Shown here in pieces: positions 1 to 7,066 of a stretch of DNA of 7,066 nucleotides. Within the stretch, counting starts at the first letter, position 1. Each line of letters begins with the position of its first letter. Under the pieces are notes generated by a model, which saw only the letters and a program-made list of their open reading frames with translations, was not told where the DNA came from and did not search any database. The stretch comes from JANXQG01 sp037147235 (GTDB lineage: Bacteria; Planctomycetota; Planctomycetia; Pirellulales; Thermoguttaceae): the NCBI GenBank assembly GCA_037147235.1, contig JBAWVO010000327.1:1-7066 (forward strand). The letters run 5' to 3'. Position numbers and translations under genes: made by a program.

Positions 1-187
1 TGTTTGTAAGTCCTTGTTTTACACAACCTCCTGAAATCGCGCAAGGCTATTTAGCTCATTAGGGCAGGTTGTTCGAGAACGAGTATTAGGCAGCGCACGC
101 GAGCAAAGCGAGGTTGCAACGCTACGGCTGTGGCTTGCCGGGGTCGAGTTTCTCGACTGCGACGGCAACTACCACTCGCCGCGGTCC
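1..187 (+). other. In-frame 5' coding extension of the 188-1468 gene, with disrupted or missing start
   Basis: Seen: the reading frame of the downstream gene stays open back to a TGA at 32-34. From about position 89 to 187 it has the same strong third-position G/C bias as the gene body and a protein-like translation (for example LRLWLAGVEFLDCDGNYHSP). No ATG, GTG or TTG occurs in this frame between the TGA and the TTG at 188; only a CTG lies at 128. A second frame (3-62) reads FVSPCFTQPPEIAQGYLAH before a TAG, but its third positions are AT-rich, so it is weak as the missing N-terminal part. Inferred: the true N-terminus lies upstream in another frame (frameshift or sequence error), or the gene was truncated by a rearrangement near positions 35-90. 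No promoter or ribosome binding site is convincing here. Confidence 0.5.
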
Positions 188-1468
188 TTGCTGATCGGAC
201 ATGTCGGTAAAGATGATAATGAGGACAGATGCGACGAACGCATGCGGGCGGCGTTCGCGCCCACGGAGGCCGTTCTCGACCCGACCTACGAGGGCTCATC
301 GCTAGATTTCTTCGAGCTTTGCCGAGGGACTCTCGCGGCAAACGCCAAACGCATGGCAGAGTGGGTGATTGTTGCCGAAGGCAAGCAACGGCATGATGCG
401 TTGGTATACTTAGCTGATGGCCGTCTCGGTGTAGAAGTACAAAATGCGATTTGCCTGCGTGGTTACCAGGACACCTGGTTGGCACAGTTGCGAAGTTCCA
501 CGGTCTTTCGGGAGATCAGTGTCAGCCAACAACACCGCCTGGCGCAGTTACTTGGCCCGTCGCGCGAAACCCTCGCTCAGACTGGCCCTGATCGGTCTAA
601 GCGAGCTGTTTCGCCGGGCGATACGCTTCATCGGATTCATGCTTGGTGGTCCCAGGAACGGGTTCGTCGCATGCCGGATTATTTGTGTCGAGTATATCCG
701 GGCGGCATTCCCGACGTTTGTGTTGCGGACGGAGCCAACGACGGCCAGACGCGAGACAAAGCGTGGGTCGTACTATTCTTTCTCGGCATGACGTACACTA
801 TGGGCCGGGCAAAATATGAAGCGCACAGAAACTTCCTGGCAGAGTGCGAGCGGAAAAAATGGCTCGACGTATTCGCGGCAGAAGATGCAGATCCGTCATC
901 GTGGCTGGCGATTCTGGATCAATATAACGAGGCGCGAGACGATGACAACCGATTCCTTCAGTGGATGAAGCAGTTCGTCGGTATACGCGCAGTCTCACGA
1001 CACCTGAATGACTATAGGGATGCCTTTTTGTCGATTGACCGATTCACGAAGCCGTTCCGGCTCACGGCTGTCACGATGCCCCGCGTGTCGCCAGTGTTTG
1101 ATAGAGGTGGAGTCGATGCCCCGTCTATTGCTAGAATCCTTGGCATCGGCGCGTGCTTTGTGGTGCGAGAGTTGGTCCGCCTGGGTATGGTTCGCAACGG
1201 ATTCGCGTACCCACATTGCTACGTACCCACACTGCGGGTTCGGCAACTCTTCGACGCTTTGGGCTGCGACGACATGATCGACACGAACCTGCGCTGGGAG
1301 GTGTCCAGGACGATTGACACTTTCGTGAGAAACTATCTCGGCGAGGAAGAAGCCACTTTCAATTACGACTTTGACATTCCGTTCCAGATCATTGCCGAGA
1401 GCCCGGAGCTGCGGCACAGGTTCTTCGCTGATACGACCCCAGGCAGCGAAGATGACTCAGACTATTGA
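188..1468 (+). CDS. Uncharacterised protein, 5' end probably incomplete; first gene of a helicase operon
   Basis: I do not recognise the family. The open frame gives 426 aa from a TTG at 188; the first ATG is at 242. Neither start has a good ribosome binding site, and coding signal continues upstream, so the real protein is probably longer. It has no signal peptide or membrane segment, so it should be cytoplasmic. Conserved-looking blocks are: a helical N-terminal part with ALVYLADGRLG (71-81) and DTWLAQL (95-101); YPGGIPD (170-176); a hydrophobic KAWVVLFFLGMTYTMGR (191-207); FLQWMKQFVGI (256-266); and a possible winged-helix-like C-terminal region, DAPSIARILGIGACFVVREL (310-329), followed by YPHCYVP (341-347). 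The tail is acidic (EDDSDY). No nuclease, protease or ATPase motif is evident. It lies 21 nt upstream of a SNF2 ATPase gene, so the two are probably cotranscribed and the proteins may work together, perhaps in defence or DNA processing; that role is inference only. Confidence 0.75.
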   Translation: MLIGHVGKDDNEDRCDERMRAAFAPTEAVLDPTYEGSSLDFFELCRGTLAANAKRMAEWVIVAEGKQRHDALVYLADGRLGVEVQNAICLRGYQDTWLAQLRSSTVFREISVSQQHRLAQLLGPSRETLAQTGPDRSKRAVSPGDTLHRIHAWWSQERVRRMPDYLCRVYPGGIPDVCVADGANDGQTRDKAWVVLFFLGMTYTMGRAKYEAHRNFLAECERKKWLDVFAAEDADPSSWLAILDQYNEARDDDNRFLQWMKQFVGIRAVSRHLNDYRDAFLSIDRFTKPFRLTAVTMPRVSPVFDRGGVDAPSIARILGIGACFVVRELVRLGMVRNGFAYPHCYVPTLRVRQLFDALGCDDMIDTNLRWEVSRTIDTFVRNYLGEEEATFNYDFDIPFQIIAESPELRHRFFADTTPGSEDDSDY

Positions 1469-1476
1469 AACGACTC

Positions 1477-1482
1477 AAGGAA
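1477..1482 (+). promoter_or_regulatory. Ribosome binding site of the SNF2-family ATPase
   Basis: AAGGAA lies 7 nt before the ATG at 1490, within the 21-nt gap after the upstream stop codon. It is one of the few good Shine-Dalgarno matches in the window. It fixes the helicase start and supports translation from a polycistronic message. Confidence 0.6.
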
Positions 1483-1489
1483 TCCAGCG

Positions 1490-4189
1490 ATGTTTAATGC
1501 CGGCGAGCAGGTAAAACATGGAGAACACGGGCAAGGCACGGTTGTAGCTGACCACGGGCCCACCGTCGTTGTACAATTCCGCCACGGCTTTGAGGAGTGC
1601 GAGACCGGCAGGCTAGAGAAAATATCAAGCCCGTTGGAGACATTGACCGCATCAGTCTGGGACGCACCGCTGGAAGTGCTCACTCGCGTCCAGGGCGAAG
1701 CAATCCAGTCGATCAATGACTCTTGGGGCATTTTTGCCCGGTCGCGTATCGCGCTTCTTCCGCACCAGCTATGGGTGTGCCGACAGGTTTTGCAATCGTG
1801 GCCGACGCGATGGCTTGTGGCGGACGACGTGGGTTTAGGAAAGACGATCGAGGCAGGCCTGATTCTGATGCCCTTGCTTTCTCGCGGGGACGTGCGGCGC
1901 CTTCTTATCCTTTGCCCTGCGTCTCTCGTCGATCAATGGAAAGCTCGGCTGCGGGATATGTTTGACATCCGGTTGACCCGATATACCGTCGAGCAGGATT
2001 TGCCGAAAGAGGACTTTTGGGACATGTACCCGCAAGTTGTGGCGTCATTGCAGACATTGCGTGCGGATCATGCAGGGCGACATGAACGGATGCTCGAAGC
2101 GGCACCGTGGGACCTCATAATCGTAGACGAGGCCCACCACTTGAACGCCGACGAGGAACGTGGCCCCACGCTCGGATACCGCTTAGTCCAGACACTTGTT
2201 GAGCGGGAGAAAGTCCGCTCAATGGTGTTCTTCACAGGAACACCCCACCGCGGGAAGCATTTCGGCTTCCTCTCGCTATTGAAACTACTGCGCCCAGGCT
2301 GGTTCGACCCACGCCTTCCTCTTGAAGAACAGTTGCCTCGCCTGCGTCAAGTTATGATTCGCAATAACAAGCAGAGCGCGACCGATCTCCTGGGAAATCG
2401 GCTCTTTCACACTCCGCAGAATACGCCTGAGACATATCGTTATTCTGAGAAAGAATCGCTTTTTTACGAAATGCTCACCGAGTTCATCGGCACCGGCAAG
2501 GCTTACGCCTCGACGCTTGGCAGCAACGATGGGCGGGCGGTAATGCTTGTCCTCTTCGCCATGCAGAAACTTGCCTCAAGTTCCGTCGCCGCGATTCTCC
2601 GCGCAATACGGAACCGGCTGGCTCGAATTGAACGAGGTCAGGAGGAAGTCGAGGATCTTCAAAAGGAGTACCATGAGCTTGAAACTCTTGGTGATTTCGA
2701 TCGCCTTGCAGGCCTGGATGAGAAATTGGCAGAGGCAAACCTTCGCTTGCGGCTAATGCAAGACGAGGAACCCCGCCTTCGTGAGTTGATCGCAGCGGCC
2801 GAGGTAATTACGCGGGAGACGAAGATCGACAAGATCTTGGAGTTGGTCGAAGGCCCTTTCGGAGATCGCTCGGTCCTGTTCTTTACAGAATACAAGGCCA
2901 CCCAGTCGCTCCTCATGTCGGCGTTAATATCCCGTTACGGCGACTCTTGTGTCACATTTATTAATGGTGACGAGCGAGCCGATAACGTGATCGACTCCCA
3001 CGGCCGGCCCCGCTCTCTCACGATTCCGCGTGAGACTGCCGCAGATCGATTCAATCGCGGCGAGGCGAGGTTCCTGGTTTCGACGGAAGCAGGTGGTGAA
3101 GGTATCGACCTTCAAGAGAGTTGTCATAGTCTGATTCATGTGGACCTGCCGTGGAACCCGATGCGGCTGCACCAGCGCGTGGGACGGTTGAATCGTTACG
3201 GCCAAAAGGAAAAGGTTGAGGTGTTTACGATCCGCAACCCGGAGACCGTCGAGTCACACATCTGGGAAAAGCTCAACGTGAAGATCGCAAATATCACGAC
3301 CGCGATGGGGCAGGTGATGGACGAACCAGAGGACCTGCTGCAACTCGTGCTTGGAATGACTTCGCCCAGTCTCTTTCGCGAGCTATTTTCCGAAGGGGTA
3401 GATGTACCGAAGGAACGGCTCTCAGCGTGGTTTGATGCCAAAACTGCTCGTTTTGGTGGGGATGACGCGATTGATACAGTCCGCCGCCTGATAGGTCATT
3501 GCGCGAAGTTCGATTTTCAGGAAGTGTCTCAGCAAATTCCGCGGGTAGATCTCCCGGACCTCAAGCCATTTTTCTCGGCAATGCTCCATCTTAACCGTCG
3601 CCAGGTAAGTGAGGCTGACGATGGACTTAGTTTCTTGACGCCGGAGGGATGGTTTCGCTCCGACCCAAGCATCCGAAAGGATTATGCTCAGTTGGTATTC
3701 GACCGCAACAAGCGGGGCAAAGATGCGGCGCAGAAGGTTCTCGGCGTTGGGCACAAGCTCATGGATCTAGCGATGGTACAAGCCCGCGGCCAAACGGTCA
3801 CCGTGGCTGCACTTCCCCCAAGTGTGCTGGCTAATCCGATCTACGTGTGTCGCGTACGTGATCGCGTGACGGCCAAGGGCGGTTTCACGCGGTCGATTAT
3901 CGCAGGCGTCGAAGACATTGGAGCTTCAGGCTTCGCGATGATGCGAGATTGGGAGCTACTCCAGCGATTCAATCACGCGATTCAACACAGCCAGGGGCGG
4001 CGCCGCAAGCCTTGCGCGGTGTCGGCTGATCGGGACAAGTTGCTTCTCACCTGGACTGCTGCACAAAGGATATTAGAAGAACGACTCGGCGAACTAAACC
4101 ACCCCTTCAAGATTCCCTACGTAGAACTCCTAGCCATCTTAGCGCCGGGGAGTGTTGTTGCTGAGGAGACTCCCGAAATAGATACTTAG
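1490..4189 (+). CDS. RapA/SNF2-type DEAD/DEAH-box ATPase (helicase/translocase)
   Basis: An 899-aa superfamily-2 motor expected to use ATP to move along double-stranded nucleic acid or remodel protein-nucleic acid complexes in the cytoplasm. Visible motifs are: LLPHQ (89-93); Walker A DDVGLGKT (112-119); motif Ia LCPASLVDQW (141-150); Walker B DEAHH (213-217); motif III FTGTPHRG (248-255); motif IV VLFFTEY (462-468); motif V STEAGGEGIDLQ (531-542); and motif VI HQRVGRLNRYGQ (561-572) with both arginines present. All catalytic motifs are intact. Residues 1-45 (GEQVKHGEHGQGTVV...VVVQF) resemble a small Tudor/KOW-like beta-barrel. A charged helical stretch at about 373-440, probably coiled coil, is inserted between the two RecA lobes. 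The region after about 620 has no motif I recognise. Alternatives are RapA itself or the SNF2 subunits of defence systems (ZorD, DrmD, DpdE); family membership is certain, the specific system is not. Confidence 0.92.
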   Translation: MFNAGEQVKHGEHGQGTVVADHGPTVVVQFRHGFEECETGRLEKISSPLETLTASVWDAPLEVLTRVQGEAIQSINDSWGIFARSRIALLPHQLWVCRQVLQSWPTRWLVADDVGLGKTIEAGLILMPLLSRGDVRRLLILCPASLVDQWKARLRDMFDIRLTRYTVEQDLPKEDFWDMYPQVVASLQTLRADHAGRHERMLEAAPWDLIIVDEAHHLNADEERGPTLGYRLVQTLVEREKVRSMVFFTGTPHRGKHFGFLSLLKLLRPGWFDPRLPLEEQLPRLRQVMIRNNKQSATDLLGNRLFHTPQNTPETYRYSEKESLFYEMLTEFIGTGKAYASTLGSNDGRAVMLVLFAMQKLASSSVAAILRAIRNRLARIERGQEEVEDLQKEYHELETLGDFDRLAGLDEKLAEANLRLRLMQDEEPRLRELIAAAEVITRETKIDKILELVEGPFGDRSVLFFTEYKATQSLLMSALISRYGDSCVTFINGDERADNVIDSHGRPRSLTIPRETAADRFNRGEARFLVSTEAGGEGIDLQESCHSLIHVDLPWNPMRLHQRVGRLNRYGQKEKVEVFTIRNPETVESHIWEKLNVKIANITTAMGQVMDEPEDLLQLVLGMTSPSLFRELFSEGVDVPKERLSAWFDAKTARFGGDDAIDTVRRLIGHCAKFDFQEVSQQIPRVDLPDLKPFFSAMLHLNRRQVSEADDGLSFLTPEGWFRSDPSIRKDYAQLVFDRNKRGKDAAQKVLGVGHKLMDLAMVQARGQTVTVAALPPSVLANPIYVCRVRDRVTAKGGFTRSIIAGVEDIGASGFAMMRDWELLQRFNHAIQHSQGRRRKPCAVSADRDKLLLTWTAAQRILEERLGELNHPFKIPYVELLAILAPGSVVAEETPEIDT

Positions 4190-4606
4190 TGGTTTGGTGG
4201 GACTGGGCCAAAGTCGGGAAAATGGCCGGAAGCTAAATGGAAATCACGCCAGCCGAAATAACACGGGCCTAGGTGAACGACATATGGGCGTTTGGAAACC
4301 GTGTCCTGTATCCAATCCTTTCTTCCAAGTCGTTTCTCGCTTTAGCCTAGCCCCATTTTACCATTCCCTTTGGCATCTGGCAGGTCTCGCGGCCCAGATT
4401 CGGCCGAAAAATGACACCGGCCACCACCAAAAGCTAGCCTACTGGCCTTGCAGCCCCGCTGCTACGCTCCGGCCGGGATTGGTGATTGTAATGACAACCG
4501 ATCTACCCCCACCGTGTTCGTCTGGGGAGCATCCATAGCGGCTGATGATCAGGCAATTTTCCTGCCAACCCGCCCATCCTTGCACTGCGTCGAGGCTTCC
4601 TGCACA
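4190..4606. other. Intergenic region with no supported gene
   Basis: About 420 nt lie between the helicase stop and the glycohydrolase start. An open frame at 4194-4538 and the upstream extension of the glycohydrolase frame (4448-4606) both give translations rich in Cys, His, Pro and Asn, with no recognisable motif, so I do not call them. I see no tRNA, no clear rho-independent terminator and no convincing sigma-70 promoter. The only structures noted are a 10-bp perfect palindrome, ttcggccgaa (4399-4408), and a weak inverted repeat (acacgg near 4261, ccgtgt near 4299). A promoter for the downstream genes would be expected here but cannot be placed. Confidence 0.5.
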
Positions 4607-5550
4607 ATGGTGGGCATGCTATCGCTCGATCACCAACGTGGAACCCTTTTCGGCCTCGCCATCGCGGATGCCCTCGGTGCCGCCGTCGAGTTCAAAAGAC
4701 CAGGCACCTTCGCCGAGGTCACCGGCTACCGTGACGGTGGCCCCCACCGTTTGGCACCAGGAGCTTGGACCGACGACACGAGCATGGCACTCGCCCTGGC
4801 CGACAGTATCGCCAGTGTCGGTTGGGATCTCAACGACCAAGCCCGCCGCTACGTTGCCTGGTGGCAAAAGGGCGAATACTCGGTCAACGGCCGCTGCTTC
4901 GACATTGGCATTACGACCCAAAGTGCCCTTAGTCGGTTCCTGAAATTCAGCAATGCCAGAACTTCGGGCGATCCCTCAGAACGGGCCAGCGGCAACGGAT
5001 CAATTATGCGGCTCGCCCCGGTGCCGATCCGTTACGCCAGCCTCTTTCCCAACGACTTGGACGAATTGATCCGATACCTCATTGAATCCAGTCTGCCGAC
5101 CCACGCCAGCCCGCAATGCTTGTCAGCATGTGCCTATTTCGGCCTGGTGTTGTGCGGGCTAATCCAAGGGCTTGACCGCCAGGAAGTCCTGACCAGCGAC
5201 TGGGAGCCTCTGATGCGGCTCAGACAGGTCCACGCACTTCACCCCGAGGTGGAAGAAGTCGCCGCTGGCAGCTTCCGCCAGAAGCAGCCACCCGAGATCG
5301 TCGGCTCAGGTTATGTAGTGGAAAGCCTGGAAGCCGCCCTATGGGCTTTCCATGACGCCAAGGACTTCCGGGAGGCCGTGCTGCGGGCCGTGAACCTGGG
5401 CGACGACGCCGACACGACTGGGGCCGTCTGCGGCCAGCTTGCCGGGCCTACTGGGGCAAGTCGGGAATTCCGGTAGAATGGCGGGATGGGTTGGCAAGGC
5501 CGGAGATGATCGAGAAGACATTGATTGGCCTATTGAAATCCCATGAGTGA
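4607..5550 (+). pseudogene. ADP-ribosylglycohydrolase (DraG/ARH family), frameshifted near the C-terminus
   Basis: This family removes ADP-ribose from modified proteins or related substrates using a two-metal (usually Mg) centre in the cytoplasm. From the ATG at 4607, visible signatures are: GTLFGLAIADALGAAVEF (12-29); metal-binding WTDDTSMALA (54-63); SGNGSIMRLAP (128-138); THASP (165-169); SLEAALWAF (240-248); and metal-binding NLGDDADTTGAVCGQLAG (263-280). As written, the frame then runs into PTGASREFR and stops at 5474-5476 (289 aa). Shifting frame at GGG 5444-5446, as if one G were missing, continues with AYWGKSGIPVEWRDGLARPE and stops at 5548-5550. This gives about 314 aa, a normal size for the family. 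The metal-binding residues precede the shift, so the short form might still fold. The cause may be a sequencing error in a G run or genuine recent decay. An ATG at 4616 (MLSLDHQ) is an alternative start; GAGG at 4592-4595 sits 11 nt before 4607. Confidence 0.85.
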
Positions 5551-5583
5551 GCGACAACTCAAACGACTGCTGATTTCCGATCC

Positions 5584-6930
5584 ATGAAAACACCTATCGT
5601 CTCCTGGTTTGTGTTTCTGGCAGTGTCATGCTCAGTGTCTGCTGCTCCGCCCAAGAGGCCCAACATCCTCTTTATCCTCACTGACGACATGGGTTGGGGG
5701 GATCTCAGTTGCTTCGGGAACAAGGAGATAGCCACACCCAACATCGACCGTTTGGCAAAGCAAGGCATCCGTTTTACGCAGTTCTATGTTGCCTCACCCA
5801 TCTGTTCACCTTCGCGAGTGAGCTACACCACGGGCTGCTTTCCAGCACGTTGGCGGATCAATGACTACCTGCACAACCGCTCAGGCAACATGGCACATGA
5901 GTGCGCAAACTGGCTGGACCCAAAAGCACCCACCCTTGCCAGAACCTTGCATGAGGCAGGCTACGCCACGGCCCATTTCGGCAAGTGGCACATGGGCGGC
6001 GGACGCGATGTTCAGAACGCCCCCTGGCCCAGAGAGTATGGCTTCGACGAGCATCACGTGAACGTCGAGGGCTGCGGACCGCGAATTGACACATTTGGCT
6101 CGGCGGAGCCCGTGCCGGTGGAGGACAAGGTGTTGGCCCGCTATCAATTTACTGGCTTCTGGGTGGACAAGACCATCGACTTCATCCGTCGTCACAAAGA
6201 GCGGCCTTTCTTTGTCGAGCTTTGGCCGCAGGACGTCCACACACCGCACATTCCAAACCCCGAGGAACTGCCCGGCGTGGCAAGAACACCGAGAAGACAC
6301 CACAACTTCAACGCCGTCCTGAAGGTCTATGATCGCGAGATTGGTCGCGTGCTCGATTTTCTTCAAGCTGAGGGCCTGGAGCAAAACACCATTATCGTCT
6401 TTGCCAGCGACAACGGCCCGGAGCCCTCCTTTGAGCGTCAGCGGTCTGGCGGTCTGCGTGGCATGAAGTGGAGCCTCTATGAAGGGGGGATTCGCGAGCC
6501 GTTCCTTGTGCGATGGCCGGGACATATTCCTCCCGGCAGAACCGACTCCACAACACTGCTTGGCTCCGTGGATCTTTTCCCATCGCTTTGTACGCTGGCC
6601 GGAATCGCCCTCCCAAAAAACACCACGGTGAACGGCCTCGACGTAAGCCCCGCTTTGCTTGGTACGCCGATGCTACGCAGCCAACCGCTACTCTGGGAAT
6701 ATGGTCGCCATGCCGACTACCTATTCCCGCGCGAGCCCGGCGCACGTAGTCCGAACCTCGCCATCCGCGACGGCAAGTGGAAGTTGCTCATCAATGCGGA
6801 TGATACCGGCACCGAACTCTACGATCTTACTACCGATCCTCACGAAACGAAGAACCTCGCCACAGAAAACCCCGCTGAGGCCAAACGCCTTCGGGCCGTT
6901 GTCTTGGCATGGAGGCAGACACTACCATGA
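5584..6930 (+). CDS. Secreted type-I sulfatase (arylsulfatase-like)
   Basis: A 448-aa formylglycine-dependent sulfatase predicted to hydrolyse sulfate esters, probably on sulfated polysaccharides, outside the cytoplasm. Residues 1-20 form a signal peptide (basic start, hydrophobic core, cleavage likely after VSA). Family hallmarks are: PNILFILTDDMGWGD (26-40) with the calcium-binding Asp pair 34-35; CSPSR (74-78), in which Cys74 would be oxidised to formylglycine; GKWH (133-136); DVHTPH (217-222); ASDNGPE (274-280) with calcium-binding Asp276/Asn277; GMKWSLYEGGIREP (293-306) with the active-site lysine; and the C-terminal ELYDLTTDPHETKNLA. Length is normal and the gene is intact. The substrate and sulfatase subfamily cannot be set from sequence by eye. 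The start lies 33 nt after the restored stop of the glycohydrolase and has no clear Shine-Dalgarno. A formylglycine-generating enzyme is needed but is not in the window. Confidence 0.95.
   Translation: MKTPIVSWFVFLAVSCSVSAAPPKRPNILFILTDDMGWGDLSCFGNKEIATPNIDRLAKQGIRFTQFYVASPICSPSRVSYTTGCFPARWRINDYLHNRSGNMAHECANWLDPKAPTLARTLHEAGYATAHFGKWHMGGGRDVQNAPWPREYGFDEHHVNVEGCGPRIDTFGSAEPVPVEDKVLARYQFTGFWVDKTIDFIRRHKERPFFVELWPQDVHTPHIPNPEELPGVARTPRRHHNFNAVLKVYDREIGRVLDFLQAEGLEQNTIIVFASDNGPEPSFERQRSGGLRGMKWSLYEGGIREPFLVRWPGHIPPGRTDSTTLLGSVDLFPSLCTLAGIALPKNTTVNGLDVSPALLGTPMLRSQPLLWEYGRHADYLFPREPGARSPNLAIRDGKWKLLINADDTGTELYDLTTDPHETKNLATENPAEAKRLRAVVLAWRQTLP
6911..6915 (+). promoter_or_regulatory. Ribosome binding site of the second sulfatase, inside the first sulfatase gene
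   Basis: GGAGG lies 11 nt before the ATG at 6927, within the last codons of the first sulfatase. It favours the start at 6927 over the ATG at 6933 and suits translational coupling through the ATGA overlap. Confidence 0.5.
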
Positions 6931-7066
6931 CTATGAGACTCACCCTTATCAACCTTACCGCACTCCTCCTGGCTCCGCTGCCATCGCTGTACGCTGCCAA
7001 CGTGCCAAAATCGCCCAAGAGGCCCAACATTCTCTTCATCGTCGCCGACGACTTGGGCTACGCCGA
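6927..7066 (+). CDS. Second type-I sulfatase, 3' end cut by the window edge
   Basis: Only the first 46 codons are present. The ATG at 6927 overlaps the preceding TGA as ATGA, a typical coupled-translation arrangement. Residues 1 to about 24 form a signal peptide (MTMR start, leucine-rich core, likely cleavage near LYAA), so export is expected. The segment KRPNILFIVADDLGYA is the sulfatase N-terminal strand with the calcium-binding Asp pair. The catalytic CxPxR motif lies beyond the window, so activity cannot be judged. It is a paralogue of the upstream gene and is also similar to it at DNA level over the KRPNILFI stretch, which suggests a tandem pair acting on related sulfated glycans. Confidence 0.9.
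   Translation, partial: MTMRLTLINLTALLLAPLPSLYAANVPKSPKRPNILFIVADDLGYA

Noticed and set aside
51..485. Minus-strand open frame of 144 aa
   Set aside because: Antisense to the first gene; Arg/Pro/Cys-rich translation with no motif, while the opposite strand shows clear coding bias.
995..1417. Minus-strand open frame of 140 aa
   Set aside because: Antisense shadow of the first gene; the plus-strand frame is the continuous coding one and includes the conserved-looking blocks.
1490..4189. Firm assignment of the SNF2 motor to DISARM, Zorya or Dpd
   Set aside because: The motor motifs are shared by all of these families and none of their diagnostic partner genes is visible in the window.
4399..4408. 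Palindrome ttcggccgaa as an operator or terminator
   Set aside because: Only 10 bp, no loop, no following T run and no second copy found; such short palindromes occur by chance.
4194..4538. Plus-strand open frame of 114 aa after the helicase
   Set aside because: No ribosome binding site, low-quality composition and no motif; overlaps the non-coding stretch before the glycohydrolase.
4448..4606. Longer N-terminus for the glycohydrolase from a TTG at 4448
   Set aside because: The extra 53 residues are not protein-like and the family begins right at the MLSLDHQRGTLFG segment.
5584..5640. Lipoprotein signal (lipobox) in the first sulfatase, Cys16
   Set aside because: The residues before Cys16 (A-V-S) fit the lipobox poorly, and an ordinary cleavage site after VSA at residue 20 fits better.
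5881..6525. Minus-strand open frame of 214 aa
   Set aside because: Lies wholly opposite the sulfatase catalytic region; an open antisense frame is expected from GC-rich codon bias.

Overview
The window looks like chromosomal DNA from a GC-rich bacterium, most plausibly a planctomycete or a relative. The case rests on two head-to-tail secreted type-I sulfatases starting with the (P)KRPNILFI(L/V)xDD signature, a mostly weak Shine-Dalgarno context, and mixed accessory gene content. This is inference from gene style; no rRNA or marker gene is present. All supported genes are on the + strand.

Left part (1-4189): a two-gene unit. The first gene (188-1468) is an unrecognised protein of at least 426 aa whose coding signal continues upstream of any usable start codon, so its 5' end appears broken or truncated. 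A 21-nt gap carrying a good ribosome binding site leads to the second gene (1490-4189), an intact 899-aa RapA/SNF2-type superfamily-2 ATPase. It has all the helicase motifs, a small beta-rich Tudor/KOW-like N-terminus and a charged, probably coiled-coil insertion between its two motor lobes. A SNF2 motor beside a conserved-looking unknown protein recalls phage-defence or DNA-modification islands (ZorD, DrmD and DpdE are SNF2 helicases of such systems). No other defence component is visible, so a specific system cannot be named.

Middle part (4190-4606): about 420 nt with no convincing gene, RNA or terminator.

Right part (4607-7066): an ADP-ribosylglycohydrolase (DraG-like) gene with intact metal-binding motifs. 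It carries a clear single-base deletion near 5444-5446; restoring one G rejoins the conserved C-terminal tail and moves the stop from 5476 to 5550. Only 33 nt later a complete secreted sulfatase begins (5584-6930). Its stop codon overlaps the start of a second sulfatase (6927 onward, cut by the window edge), which implies translational coupling. The sulfatases probably desulfate polysaccharides outside the cytoplasm; the helicase unit and the glycohydrolase act on nucleic acid and on ADP-ribosylated substrates in the cytoplasm. No functional link between the left and right halves is evident.
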